Source: Fomes fomentarius
Lineage: Eukaryota > Basidiomycota > Agaricomycetes > Polyporales > Polyporaceae
Direction: 5' to 3'
Length of the DNA stretch: 64,000 nucleotides
NCBI GenBank assembly: GCA_022606135.1
Contig: JABYQN010000008.1
Span: 620,001 to 684,000, forward strand
Both the position numbers and the translations under genes were made by a program. Position 1 is the first letter of the stretch. Every line of letters starts with the position of its first letter. The notes beneath the pieces were generated by a model. That model was given only the letters and a program-made list of their open reading frames with translations. It did no database searches and was not told the origin of the DNA. Positions 32,525 through 44,124 of the stretch are shown here, one piece after another.

Positions 32525-34693
32525 ATGGCGGTTATCGACTACGACACCGTATTGCTCTTCCTCTTCGTTGCCTCCGCTGTTGTCGCGTGGCAGTATGCAC
32601 GTAGGGAGGCTCCTCCCGTTAGTGCGCTTCCCCTTCCACCGGGCCCCCGTCCCCTTCCTATCGTAGGAAACTGGTTCGATACTCCCACCAAAGACATGGA
32701 ACGTGCCTTCTACGAACTCAACAAGAAATACGGTACGTCCAACGCCCCGGTCTCTGAGTATCTGGCACACAGTCCATCGTGCTCAACGTTGACCGTCGAA
32801 TAGGAGACATGGTCTACATGAACACGTTTGGACAACCGATGATCGTCCTCGGTACACACGAAGCGGCCATGGACCTCCTCGAAAAGCGGTCTGCTAACTA
32901 CTCAGACAGGATCTTCTCAACCATGGGACCGATGTGAGTGTGCCTTCTCCCTTCACTTTAGCCTTCTCCTGATGACAGCGGTACACTACTTTATCAGGAC
33001 TGGCTGGGACTGGCTATTCTCCGTCCTTCCGTATGGCGCCCGGTGGAGACGCACTCGGCGGTTGTTCCACGAGTACATGCACCCCAACGCCGTCCTTAAG
33101 TACCGAACTATGCAACAGCGTCTCGCTCGCCGCTACCTCGGATGGGTGCTCGACACTCCGAAGGACTTCCTGCACCACGCCCGGCAGTGAGTATCCGCCC
33201 CTCTCAGTCGCATCTCCCACATACCCATGTGACTGACCTCTTCGACGTCCAGCCTGTTCGGGGCATCAATCATCCGCGTGGGGTACGGCATTGACGTAGA
33301 CAAGTCCGACGTCGACTACCTCGGCATCGCGGAAGAGGCGATGCACAAGTTCTCCATCATCTTCGTCCCAGGGAAGTTCCTCGTTGAACTGTTCCCGGTC
33401 CTGCGCTTCCTCCCGTCCTGGTTCCCCGGCGCAAAATTCAAACGGCAGGCGGCAGAGTGGTTCCCACTGGTGAGGAAGATGCGTGACATACCGTGGGCTG
33501 CTGCAATGGATGCGATCGTACGCCCTAATTCCCTTGGCCATAGTTCCCTCTGGGATGCTAGTCGGTGTGATGCTGATAGCACTGCCATGTATACAGAGCG
33601 AAGGACGCGGGGTGCCTTGTATGGCCACCAATTTGGTGGAGCGCATGGCGCACCTTGAGGGCGAGGCCCTGAAAGAGGAAGAGGAACACTCCAAGGACGC
33701 AATCGCATCCGCATATGCGGGTAAGTAGCCATCATTTACCTCATTGTCCTTCCGCCGCTCACGTTCTACCCTCGTGCACAGGTGGGGCAGACACCGTGAG
33801 TGCAGGACATTATCCTTGAGCGTACTTCTGAGGTACCAAACTCACACTACAATGTCACAACGCAGACCCTTTCCACGCTGCAAACGTTCTACCTCGCCAT
33901 GGCGTCCCACCCCGAAGTCCAGGCCCGCGCACAAGCCGAGCTCGACGCAGTCATCGGCCCCCATAGGCTCCCCACCCACGACGACTGGCCCGACCTGCCA
34001 TACGTCACGGCAGTCCTCAAAGAATGCTTGCGTTGGCGCCCTGTCGTCCCGCTCAGCCTTGTCCATCTCTCGGTAGAGGAGGACGAGTACAAAGGATACC
34101 GCATCCCAGCTAAAACCGCTATCGTCAACAGTCCCTGGTATGTCCCCGCGCTCATCTATCAACTCGACGGAGAAGGATGTAGCCATTGACGTGCGCTTGT
34201 GCAGGGCGTACGTGCGCGACCCGAAGGTGTACCCCGACCCTGAGGCGTTCAAGCCGGATCGCTTCATTAAGGACGGGAAGCTCGATCCCAACGTCCAAAA
34301 TCCCAGCAACGTCGTTTTTGGCTTCGGCAGACGGTGATCTTCCCACTGCTCTCATGCATTAGCTCATATCTCATACGTGATCCTGCCTTGCCATCCAGCA
34401 TCTGCCCTGGACGCTACTTCGCAGAATCCGTCCTATTCATAACGATCTCGTCTATCCTACACACGATGACGATCAAGGTCCCGTTGGACCGGGACGGCAA
34501 CCCCGTCAACATTGTCGATTCGGTGAAGATGTCTCATGGGGTCATATCGTGAGTCTTTCGACAGGTCTCAAGTGGCGTGCTAACGATGCCACTCAGGTAC
34601 CCCGAGGCGTTCGACTGCATTATTCAGCCGCGGTCGCCAGAAGCGGAAGCGTTAATCCACGCCTGTGGGAAAGAAGATGAGGAAGACCTCTAA
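32525..34693 (+). CDS. Cytochrome P450 monooxygenase 2
   Basis: This is the paralogue of the P450 at 22.7 kb, with the same exon plan and about 500 residues. The start MAVIDYDTVLLFLFVASAVV at 32525 forms the anchor, followed by LPLPPGPRPLPIVGNW. Landmarks are GQPMIVLGTHEAAMDLLEKR, FHEYMHPNAVLKYR, the I-helix YAGGADTTLSTLQTF, ECLRWRPVVPL with the ExxR motif, FKPDRFIKDGK, and the haem loop FGFGRRICPGRYFAE. It ends CGKEDEEDL with TAA at 34691-34693. It is intact at every junction checked. It lies tail to tail, 220 nt apart, with the terpenoid-cyclase-like gene, which makes a shared pathway possible but unproven. Confidence 0.95.
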
Positions 34694-34913
34694 ACCTTAA
34701 TCACTGTAGAGCGTACGACCTGAGATTTGAAACGGCAGGAAGACTCGCAGGCGACAAGGAACTCGATACAGGCTTCAGAGACTGACTGCTTGTACAGGCG
34801 TGAAGGAAGAATATGTTGTGAGATGCTTAGAATTCTCCGTTCAATCGTTCTTTTATATTAGCAAGTCCACGCATGCGGAATACAGAGAGGTTCAGGGTCG
34901 ACAACGCCGTGCA

Positions 34914-36032
34914 TCAGGCATGCAAGCCGCGGAACGTGCGGATAGCAGAGGCGGCCATAGCCGTCGTCAAACCCTTGTTCCCTATCTGTATCCCGGTCTT
35001 TCCATACCGATATATGAATCCAGTCGGCCACGAGCCGTCTTCCTCCTGCATGCGCAAGAGCTGCTCGTGACCGCGGGCATCTCGTATGCCAATCGACCCG
35101 GCAGCGAGCACGCGCATCGCGAGCGCGAGCGGGTCTGCGTCTGCCGACACTTGAAGCGCCTCTTGTACGCGCTCAGAGAACAGGTGGGCAAGACGGCGAC
35201 TAGCGGAAATGGAGATAGTCAAGAACCGAGAGAGGAAGTACAGGATGGCGTTGGGGTAGGGGTAGTAGAGTGAGCCATGAACGTACGTCCGGTTAGCGAG
35301 GACAGAGTGGACCCAGTCGAGGGTCTCCGTAACGTCGGCTTCGCGGCCGTTGAGGTGGAAGAATGCGAGCACGTTGACGCATACAACATGATCTGCGGAG
35401 GACATCAGGTCAGTCCGGCACATTCAATGGTTGCACTAATTATAAGGTCGTACCTGTACGCGGGCGAGTGTGATCGAAGTACGTCTGGACAACGCCATCT
35501 TTGTTCCTAAACAAAAGCATCTCGTCCATGATGCTTTGCTTGACGTCCTCCGTGGAGTGATCGAGGACCGTGCATGCAATCGAGGTCGTGTCAAGGTCGC
35601 ACGGATGATCTTTCTTTGTTAGAATACCACCGTCTTCCGAGAGTTGAGCCAATGAGTAAGGCAAGGCAAGGTCTCTCAAGGTCTCTCAGATGGAAATACA
35701 GCACTGATTCAATGTAACTCACCTCTGAAGAAGTTTGACAGCCTCTCTGACTTGACTATATCCACAAGGCTTGGCATCTCAGTGGCTTCGAGAATCAAGA
35801 GTTGGGCGAAGTTCTCCCGGATTGATACTCCGGTATTGGTGACAGACCACATACGCTTCCCATGCTCGCGGAGCCATTGGTAAGCGTCACGGCCACCTCC
35901 AGGTTCCTCTAAGAGGAGCGTCGGGGTGAAGCTTGCTGAGGAGCGACCGGGTGTGGGATATATGTCGTAGTTATCGGGGATCATAGCAACAAGAGCCTGG
36001 AGCTTGTGGAGAGCTGGATCAGAGATCGTCAT
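34914..36032 (-). CDS. Stand-alone terpenoid cyclase beta-domain protein with DxDTT motif
   Basis: Three exons (36032-35723, 35672-35454, 35392-34914) give exactly 335 codons plus stop, all in phase. The protein reads as one alpha-alpha toroid of the terpenoid cyclase/prenyltransferase type. The motif DLDTT (residues 129-133, in DHPCDLDTTSIA) matches the DxDTT acid motif of class II cyclases, and QEEDGSW near residue 292 is a QW-type repeat. In known fungal and bacterial drimane/albicanyl-type enzymes a DxDTT beta domain is fused to a HAD-like phosphatase domain. Here no HAD motif is present in the gene or in the 1 kb upstream, and no class I DDxxD domain is present either. A cyclase acting on a prenyl diphosphate is inferred; a non-catalytic toroid protein is the alternative. 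Confidence 0.75.
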
Positions 36033-37383
36033 CTACCTGCTCCAACGTCACATGGACCAGTGCCAGTGGAAAGGGGGGGGGGGTTAACGGTGGTTTCGGT
36101 CACTGCAAACTGCAGACTCCAGTACACTAGGTACTACATGCAATAGACGTCAGACATTACGACTAACCACATATGTGTTTCAGACAACCTTTCTTGCACT
36201 GGGGACACTCTCCTTCGCTCACCTCATTCCGAGCAGCGGCCGCGGTCCGCCCGGGGACTCACAGCATCCGCTGCTGCAACTTCCAGGTGCGGCTCTGCCT
36301 GTCCCTGGGCACAGTCTCCGCCTACCACTCGCGTCAGCTACCACTTCCAAGCCCTGCTACCTCACCTTCCACTCGCGTTACTCAAAGTTCCCCGCTCTCT
36401 CACAACCATCTCACCACAGTTCCAATTCCCTTGGGCCGATTATCACGCTCAGCCTCCCAGGTCTTTGGCTCTCCGCCTCGCTTCAACATCCCTGGCTTGA
36501 GCTCGGCCCACCGGTCACGCGAGACCAGTCACCGGTGGCGACGCGGTCTCGATGAGTCGTACAACTTCCGTAGCGCCGGTGCCCAATACCATCATTTTCC
36601 GCCCTGCCCGAGTATAGCGTGCATAAAGTACCAAGTATGGGCTGAGAGATGCCGTCCATGTGGTACTTTGTGCTGTTGCGAATGGCAAGCGCACTCGTCG
36701 ATACCAGTTGTATTGCATCCCATGGCCAATTATATCCAGGCCGCGAATGATGTGGTATCATGTCACCGTATCTTCTCCGAGCCATAACGGTCGACTTGAC
36801 CTTCTTGCGGCAATATGCTTTCCCACAAGCTGCTCGTGAAGGCATGTGCTCGTTGATTGACATATTGCGTCGGTCACAAGTTTTGAACATCATCGTTCCT
36901 ACCGCATATAGAGTACTTGCGTGCCGGCATAGATTTCTTCTACGTCGTCATCCTCCTTGACGAGTACACAGATGCTGAACCTGTCAGCAATGTGCGCGAG
37001 ATTGTGCAGACCTGCAAAGACGCATCAGTCAATGCACGCGACGCTCGCTCCGAAGGAGAGACTGTTCAAGTTCTAGGTCAGGGCGTTAGACCGCACCTCG
37101 TGCTAAGTCCTGATTTCTATGGTTATCAAACTGACAGTATGGCTCACGTGGAAGGTTCTGGGGGCGTGCGTTGGAAACTTAGACGGCTGTCAAACATCAA
37201 ACATCCAATGGCCCAAAGCATTTCGTGCAGACTTTCTCGGACTCACTCAGTCAAGAGGCCGGATTGCGTGACTGGGGTGGGGTACCAGACCAAGCGGCTT
37301 TGCTGTCCGTTCGTCGCAATTGTCTGGCCCTGCAATTCCGTTCTCAATACCTTTCGCTCCCTGACTAGATGTTCCCCCGAAGG
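36033..37383. other. Spacer with an 11-G run
   Basis: A run of eleven G lies at 36073-36083, just upstream of the cyclase-like gene. A plus-strand frame at 36173-36787 is Ser/Pro/His-rich and lacks any recognisable feature. From about 36917 the frame of the downstream relic is open, but residues before about 37385 show no convincing similarity to the secreted protein. Confidence 0.5.
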
Positions 37384-37597
37384 GAACACTATCCTCACGT
37401 TCGACATGCTCTTGCGCCGTACCAGGGAGACCGGGTTTCCGAGCCGACCATTGGGGGAAGAGAACCCGACGGACATTCTCGAGGCCGCGGGCAGGATGTA
37501 CCGGCAGGTGAGATGCTTGGGCGAAATTTTGAATCGGGACTTGGACGTGGTTGCGTCCTCGAAAGACACCCAGACGGAATTCACTTTCAACCCATGA
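37384..37597 (+). pseudogene. Diverged relative of the small secreted protein
   Basis: The last 70 codons of a plus-strand frame align without gaps of note to the C-terminal half of the secreted protein at 38.3 kb. NTILTF matches NTVLAF, PTDILEA matches ATDVLEA, and the ends TQTEFTFNP and SSTEFTFSP are nearly the same. The copy is basic where its neighbour is acidic. I see no ATG with a signal peptide in frame nearby, so it is probably a degraded tandem duplicate. A real gene with an unseen 5' exon is possible because the frame is open for over 200 codons. Confidence 0.55.
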
Positions 37598-38334
37598 ACC
37601 TGTTTGGCAGCTAGGTGTTAGCCTGTTGAACGTCAGCATGGATGTAAGGTCCGTGGTACTACCGCTGATGAACCGTGACCTTGAGCTTAGTAGAGGTTGA
37701 CACATTCCGATGGATTAGCGTCAGCCTGTGAGCATAGATGAGGATACATTTCCTCTGAGCCCGCTCTTCAGTCACTGTACTGTACCAGCTAGGTAGAAGA
37801 CTACAAAAACTGAACACGAACTTCGTGAACACATACCAAGTGGTAAGTCGGACTCGGAGTCAGGGCATATGATTGTCACTCACTTCTGGAGTCGCTTTGA
37901 CGTTAAACACCTTAGGCCTCGAGCGCATTCAGCTGCTTCCCTTGCGAAGCAAGAATAAGTAGAACGATGCTTACCTTGATATCCCGTACTTATGTATGAA
38001 TTTGCAGGAGAGAACCACATCGACGGCACAAGGCCCCGGAGGCAGTGCTGGATCATGATCCACGCTTCCACATCTCCGCCCTGCCCTGTCTGTACCTGAT
38101 GATCTCTTGATCGTGCGCTCTCTTCCGACAAATGCCATCATACCTCCTCGGTTCCTAGACGTCCTCGAGCTCTCTCCTGAATTGACCGAGCCCTGCGCCT
38201 GATATAAGACCTCTTGACCGAAACTGATGCGCTTTCTCCTCGCTTTCCTACCTTTCCTCACTCTCTTGCCCGTCTCTGCACCTTCGCCGCTCTCTCTCCT
38301 TCGCACGCAACCAGCATCTTTATAACTCTTCACC
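37598..38334. other. Spacer and promoter of the secreted-protein gene
   Basis: The stretch holds a TATA box at about 38201 and a strongly CT-rich leader of more than 100 nt, which suggests a well-expressed gene downstream. No coding motif was seen. Confidence 0.55.
38201..38208 (+). promoter_or_regulatory. TATA box of the small secreted protein gene
   Basis: GATATAAG lies 127-134 nt before the ATG at 38335, followed by a long CT-rich leader. Confidence 0.5.
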
Positions 38335-38842
38335 ATGGCCCGTTTCGCTCTCTTCGTCGCTCTCGCCACTGAGGCCCTCATCGCCTTGTACGCCTTCTCT
38401 CCTCCCACCCCAAATGCACACAACTTGACTCAAATCGTGGACTGACACACACACACCCAGCGCCGCACCCCAAGCCGACGTCCAGGCCACCTCGGCACAA
38501 TCCGTGACCTGCACGCCCGCCAACATCGGCGCGAACGGTATCCCCGCCTCCTTCAAGGTCGACGCCTCGCAGGTCGCGCTCCCCGACGGCGCGTCCCTCT
38601 TCGTCTCCATCGCGTCCCCCGACATCGCCGAGACCAACACCGTGCTCGCGTTCAGCCAGCTCGCCGCCAGCGCCGCGGACGCCGAGGTCGCGAACGCCGC
38701 GCTCGCCGCGGACGGCGCGACCGACGTCCTCGAGGCGGGCAAGACGTACCAGGTGACGTGCGCCGGCGCGGTCTTGAGCGCGGACGCGGTCGAGCTTGCG
38801 TACTTGACGGAGAGCAGCACCGAGTTTACGTTCAGCCCGTGA
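38335..38842 (+). CDS. Small secreted protein, unknown function
   Basis: Two exons join at the intron starting GTACGC (38388) and ending CCCAG (38460), giving about 144 residues. The start MARFALFVALATEALIAFAA is a clear signal peptide. The mature part starts near APQADVQATSAQSV and contains two cysteines (VTCTPANIG and QVTCAGAVL). It is rich in Ala, Val, Asp and Ser, and ends ESSTEFTFSP. Codon choice is very GC-biased in the third position, and TATA plus CT-rich leader suggest strong expression. No catalytic motif is visible. It may be a cell-wall or effector-like protein; a diverged relative lies 0.7 kb upstream. Confidence 0.8.
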
Positions 38843-39208
38843 GTTTCGTACTCGGAAGCGGGTGGAAGAAGGAGGTTGTGAGGAGGTGAGTGGAGGAGTC
38901 TTGAGTAGACTTCGAAGGCGTATTGACGCAAGCTCCCTCCAGAGTTGGTCTTGGGAAGGGAGAAGATGTATATGTCTGCTCTCGGGGATGTCGCTGCGTA
39001 TACGACGTGTAAACCATCCGCTCATTTTTATCCTTATCGACACCACGGACATTCGTGGTCTAATATATATCATTCATCACGCTACAGTGTACATCCGGTC
39101 AGTCGAGGCGTATTCCGTGAGCAAAGGGAAAAACGAGAAGTTCAAGCGTAGGAGCAAGGATACCCATCAATATCCGCGAACGATAGTGTCCTCCACTATC
39201 CTGTAGTC
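38843..39208. other. Convergent 3' flanks
   Basis: This short spacer between the secreted-protein gene and the minus-strand P450 has no coding motif. Confidence 0.5.
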
Positions 39209-41617
39209 TCAGGTCCGGCGATACGGCTTGATGAGCAGCGGCATCTGACTCCCGCCCTCCGGGTCGCTCTTCAGAATCGGGCGCTGTACCACTGCCGACT
39301 TCTTCTGGACGTCGTCTGCGGGGACCGCCAGCTCAAACTCGAACGCGCGTACGAGCGTGTAGATGATCGCCTTCATCCTGTTGGAATGCTCGTGTCAGAG
39401 CGAAGTCGACCAAGGAGAGGAACAGATGACAGAATGAACAACGCACTCGATGAGCGAAAAGCGGTACCCAATGCATGCGCGCGGGCCGCCGAGGAACGAG
39501 AGCAGATGTCCCCAGACGCCAGGAATATTCGAGATCGCTTGGGGCGGATTCTCCCAACGTTCGGGCCTGTGAGAATGTCACTTTTAGTGGGATGCCCGGT
39601 ACGAAAAATGGAGCGCAACACGACGCACTTGAACTCGAACGCGTCTTCACCCCAGAGCTTCTTCGAGCGGTTGAGGGAGAGGACTGGGATGAAGATAGGC
39701 GTGTCCTTCGAAATCCTATGATTACCCGCGCTCCAGATTAGCATCTCTTTTGGGGTCTGACTGCGGCCTCTCTGGCGAATAGCAAGATTAGACGCACTTG
39801 ATAGAATCTTGTACCTCTCCAAAGCGATCGACAAAGGGCTCCCCGACAGGAATGACATCGTCCTTGGTGGCGACGCGGATAGTGGACGGTACAGGCGAAT
39901 GGATCCGCATCGTCTCGCGCACGACAGCGTCGAGGTACGGAAGGTTTGAAAGGTCGTCCATTGTTGGGGTGTCGGTGTCCAAGGTGTACAGCTCCGCGCG
40001 CAATTTCTTCTGTACCTCCGGAGCTTGCGTCAGGGCGAAGAGACACCAAGTAGCTGCAGTACTCGTCGTTTCATGTCCGGCGACAAGGAAACTAGAGATG
40101 TATTCCATGTTAGCAAATGAGAAATTCGATGACACCACTGGATACGTACGTAGGGACCTCTACAAAGCCACAGCAACGTCAGCGCCAACGCAGATGCGAT
40201 ACCTCAGTGGAAAACAGGACGTACGCGCAAGCACATCCTCGTCCGAGAGCTTCTGGCTATCCGGAACATCCGTCGCCATGTTCGCCTTGAGGAGGAGCGT
40301 GAGCAGATCGCGGCCGCGCAAGTCCTTGCGTTCCAGCCCTACGTCCTTTTCCTTGCCATCCGCGTACTCGCGCCTGATCTCTGCCTTCTTCTCTGCGATA
40401 AGCTGCGTACCAATACGCCGCATGACTGCTTGTGCATGCTCGATACGGCGGGAACGCTGATCCGGCTGCAGATCGGGGGGCACACATGCGTCAGCATTGT
40501 TCTCAAATCAAGCTACTGAACCAATGCTCACGATGATGTTGAGGAAGGGAAAGACGTCCTTCAGGATCATCATGGCCGTGATCCGCATAGTGGGGTTGAA
40601 AATCTGGGTAAACGCATCGACCAGCTCGTTCGGCTTGCCGCTGAGAGAGTCGAAACGGTAGTTGAAGCCTATGATAGTCTCAGAGATGCGGCGAGAACGG
40701 TATCTTGTTCACTCGTTCTTGCACTTACCTGCCAGACCGATGACATCCAGAGTCATCTTGCTGAGCCATTTCATGACGTCGATGCGCGCAGGTTCGCCTC
40801 CCTTGGCGATCTCGGCGTTCCAGACGTCGCGCAGCTGTTTAGGTCGCCAATTTGCGTTTGCTCTCAGACCGTAACGTGAATGGCCAGCGCACCTCGATAG
40901 CCTTGTCGACGAATATGCCAGTTAGCTCGCGGATTTGAGAAGGGCCGAATGCGGGGTTCTGAATCAATGTGTCGGTGTTAGAACACGAATGATGACAGCG
41001 CGAGAGGTAGCAACAGACCATGACTCTCCTCTGTTGCCTGTGTTGCTCGTCTGGAGTGGAATGTTAGTCGCGACCATGAAGAAGCAGAGTGTCATTCGCT
41101 ACACATACCTTCTACGAACAAGACGCCTACAAGTTACGATACATATCAGACTTAACTCGACATCTTCTGTCCCAGCTACACTTACCTTTCCCGAGAATCT
41201 TAGCAAGGCTCCTGCGGGCTGCGCTAGGTTTCTGGTATTCCGCAGAGTGGGTGAGAATGTAGTTGATCGCACGCGTGTCCGTCGTCCACAGTCGTCTAAT
41301 CTGTGAGCACAGCCATTATCAGCGCTCGCCCACGGATGAACAGTGCAAGAACATACCCCGAGGAAACCCTGGTACGTGATGGTGTGAGAGTGGTATTCTT
41401 CGGTCCATCGTTCCTGAGGGACGGAATTGTCCTCTTCCTGAATGGCCTTGAAGTTTCCCCATAGCAAGCTCGGGCTCGGCGGCCCGGGAAGATTCTTCAA
41501 TGACGGATTGAAGGCGCGCACGAGGAATGGATAGACCTTCCATAGTGCGACCGCAAGGAGCGCGAGGAGGGAGTATAGGAGGCCATGACTGGCGATGGAC
41601 AGCAATGACTGTGACAT
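39209..41617 (-). CDS. Cytochrome P450 monooxygenase 3 (different clade)
   Basis: This P450 is clearly outside the subfamily of the other two. The start at 41617 ([20 protein letters not shown]) gives a membrane anchor, followed by [14 protein letters not shown]. Later landmarks are [12 protein letters not shown] with [29 protein letters not shown], the I-helix [27 protein letters not shown] (ExxR), [15 protein letters not shown], and the haem loop [15 protein letters not shown]. It ends LLIKPYRRT with the stop at 39209-39211. The AGHETT and R-x-C-x-G elements are intact, so it should be active. The pattern ([12 protein letters not shown]) is common in Agaricomycete P450s for fatty-acid-like or xenobiotic substrates, but the substrate is unknown. 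An upstream in-frame ATG at 41663-41665 exists. Confidence 0.93.
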
Positions 41618-42747
41618 CCGAGTGTGCCCAATGACTGCAATGCCCGAGTGTGAGCGGGTCATCATTCATCTCAGGAGACTGGTAAAGTTGCCAACGAACC
41701 TCAGATAATATAGGGTAGAGGATAGGGACAGTTGGTTGTAGACAGTTCCCAGTGAACGTGCGAGTGCTGTTGTTATAAGAACGCATGATTGACGGGCATA
41801 CGTGTGCACGGTACCTGAGAGGCAGCTTCGGCACGCGGAACGCCCGCCGCGCGGAATGTCGGCAAGTAATACTGTATGAGTACACGGTACTTGTGCGCAG
41901 TGGAGCAGTTTGGAACAGTCAATCATGTGCATGATCACAGCCACTTGCTGCCATTTTAAGGCAACCTATCTCCGGTCTTTTCGGAGATACACCTGGCGAA
42001 ATGGTCCGGATACTATTACACGCATATGTCATCGCAGAGAGCCAGCTCCCTTGCTATGTTATCTCCCCAACAAGAACAGCACCGACACCTCCTTCAACCT
42101 CATATCTCAACATAGCATCGTGCTCGTAACCACGACGCAAAGTCCACGTAGTCTGTAGAGTGAACGAAGCATAAGGGCTCAGCTTCAACTGCAGGGTCAC
42201 CAATGGTGTAGGATGAGTCTTTGCGACGGCTGTCCATGTCCGCTGACATACCCGCAATTTGTAGCCTGTAGGATGTACACGCTAGCCCTCGACATTCAAT
42301 TGCTGAACGCTCGAAGTTGGGTGGTGAGGAAGACATACATACGTATACGGCATCCCCATCGCCTCTCGAAGCTTCAATCAAAAACTCCCAAACCTCAGGG
42401 ACGCGACACTACATATCCGGTCCTTCGGCGCTTGTACGGCAGCCTCCATTCCTATGACCCGCTTCACTTCAAGCAATGACTCACTCGTCAGGATCAGAGC
42501 TACCCTCACTGTGCGGGAGAGACAATGCTGGACGTGGAGGGGATGGTGGTGGTCAAAGGAGAAGGACGCCCGCGAACCTAGTACACGTCAATCCCCGAAG
42601 TGGGCGGCTAAGACTCAACCACTCTCAGGCTCCCGATTCAAGCCGTCGGAGTGTGTGTGGCAGGGCCGCTCAGATTACAGCGAATGTTTGCGATTTGTCT
42701 GCTATATGTACATGCTTTCTGACCCCCGATGGACGTGCGGAGCACCC
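41618..42747. other. Spacer, no gene recognised
   Basis: The stretch contains the promoter of P450 3 and the 3' flank of the M28 gene. Several short frames overlap, none with a motif. Confidence 0.5.
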
Positions 42748-44124
42748 TCAAGCAGACAACTCGTACGCAAACGCGAGCGCGACCTTTGTGAACTCGAGCG
42801 AGTGGCTCCACGAGAAGCCGTTCACGGAGGTCGTGTCGCTGGAGCTGTGGACCCGCGGGTTGTCGTCGCCGGTGATGGCCTCGTAGAGCATGGCAGTCGG
42901 GTATCCCTGCTTATTCCAGCTCGCGTGGTCCGAGCATGCGTAACCGCACTAGAAATGGAGCAATCAAACCGTCAGCGCGTCAGCGTCGAGCCGCGTTGCC
43001 CTTCAGAAAACGTACAGGGGTATCGAGCGCCCAGTCGAGGTTCGAGTACGCGTCCACGAGCTGCTTGATGAACGTGTTCAAGCCCGAGTCGATGTAGTCC
43101 GCCTCGAGCGCGATGACCTCCTCCGAGCCTGGCGCGAAGTACGCAGTCATGTCGAGCTCGAGGAACGCCTTCACGCTTGAGCCGTTGTTCTTGTATGCCT
43201 TCGCGATCGCCTGGCTGCCGAGCAAGCCGGCCTCCTCGCCGGCGTACCAATGCAGCTCGAGCGGTGTCGATGGCGTGAAGTCGGCCGCGACGAGCGCGCG
43301 GAAGATTTCAATCAGGTTGACCGTGCCAGAGCCGTCGTCGTCTGCGCCCGGGGCGCGGCCACTAGAAGGACTGTTAAGGTTGATGGAGTCCTCGTGCGAG
43401 CCGAGGATAGTGACGGGCCCGGAAGACTTGCCCTCGAAGCGGGCGATGACGGAGAACTGGGTCCAAGAGTGGGTGAACTTGGACACAGTGATATCGCTGC
43501 GGCCGTCTGCGAGCTGTATTTCACGCTTGTAAGACACGGATTCTCGGAGGAAACGGTGGGAAGAGACGGCAAGGAAGATCACGCACGTCGGTGATGGTAT
43601 CGAAGATGTACTGCGCGGCGTCCCTGCCGGTGGAGCTCGTGTAGTACCGGTTGTTGAACGCGGTCAGCTTGGAGAGGTATGACTGCATGTTCGATGTCGA
43701 GAGCGTCCTGATGATGGGGTTGATCGCCGATGAGTGCGACGGTGCAGGGACTGCATGCGATCAGCGAACGATCTTGTGCGCACGGACAATCTGGATACTC
43801 ACACGTCACCTTCGAGGCGAAGGGCGTAGGCTTGAACGTCTCCTCGGAGTCGTACACCTCTGTCACATCAAACTACACCGAGGGTAAAAACTGCTTCCTG
43901 AAGGTGATATAGTAGGGGACTGAGACTTACAAAGTGGACGTCAGCGCGGAGGAGCTCGAGCTTCTCGTCTTCGGTCTTCCATACGGGCTCCGCGCCCTCC
44001 TCAAGGTCGAGGAGACGGTAGCCCTGGGCGACCTTGTCCGCAATATCCTCGACGGAGAGGGGGCAGCGCACACGGCAGTGAACGCCGCAGCGGCAAGGAG
44101 GCAGCTAGAGGTGAGGAACTTCAT
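42748..44124 (-). pseudogene. M28 aminopeptidase copy with a signal-peptide frameshift
   Basis: This secreted leucine-aminopeptidase-like zinc enzyme is a duplicate of the gene at 45.3 kb. The zinc-ligand segments are all present: GSHEDSINL, GADDDGSGT, GEEAGLLGS, ELDMTAYF and SDHASW. Introns match those of the intact copy, and the end is ALAFAYELSA with the stop at 42748-42750. The start MKFLTSSCLLAAAAFTAVCAAP at 44124 is a good signal peptide, but one nucleotide is missing straight after it (near 44054-44061). The intact copy has nine bases between CCC and GAG where this has eight. The mature reading frame (VEDIADKVAQGYRLLDLE) is therefore out of register with the signal peptide, and no ATG in the mature frame is nearby. 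It is either a fresh pseudogene or an assembly error at a C-rich run. Confidence 0.75.

Noticed and set aside
36173..36787. 204-codon plus-strand frame upstream of the cyclase-like gene
   Set aside because: The Ser/Pro/His-rich translation has no domain and no good ATG context, and a second frame is open over the same stretch. I also searched it on the minus strand for a HAD-phosphatase partner and found no DxD-type motif.
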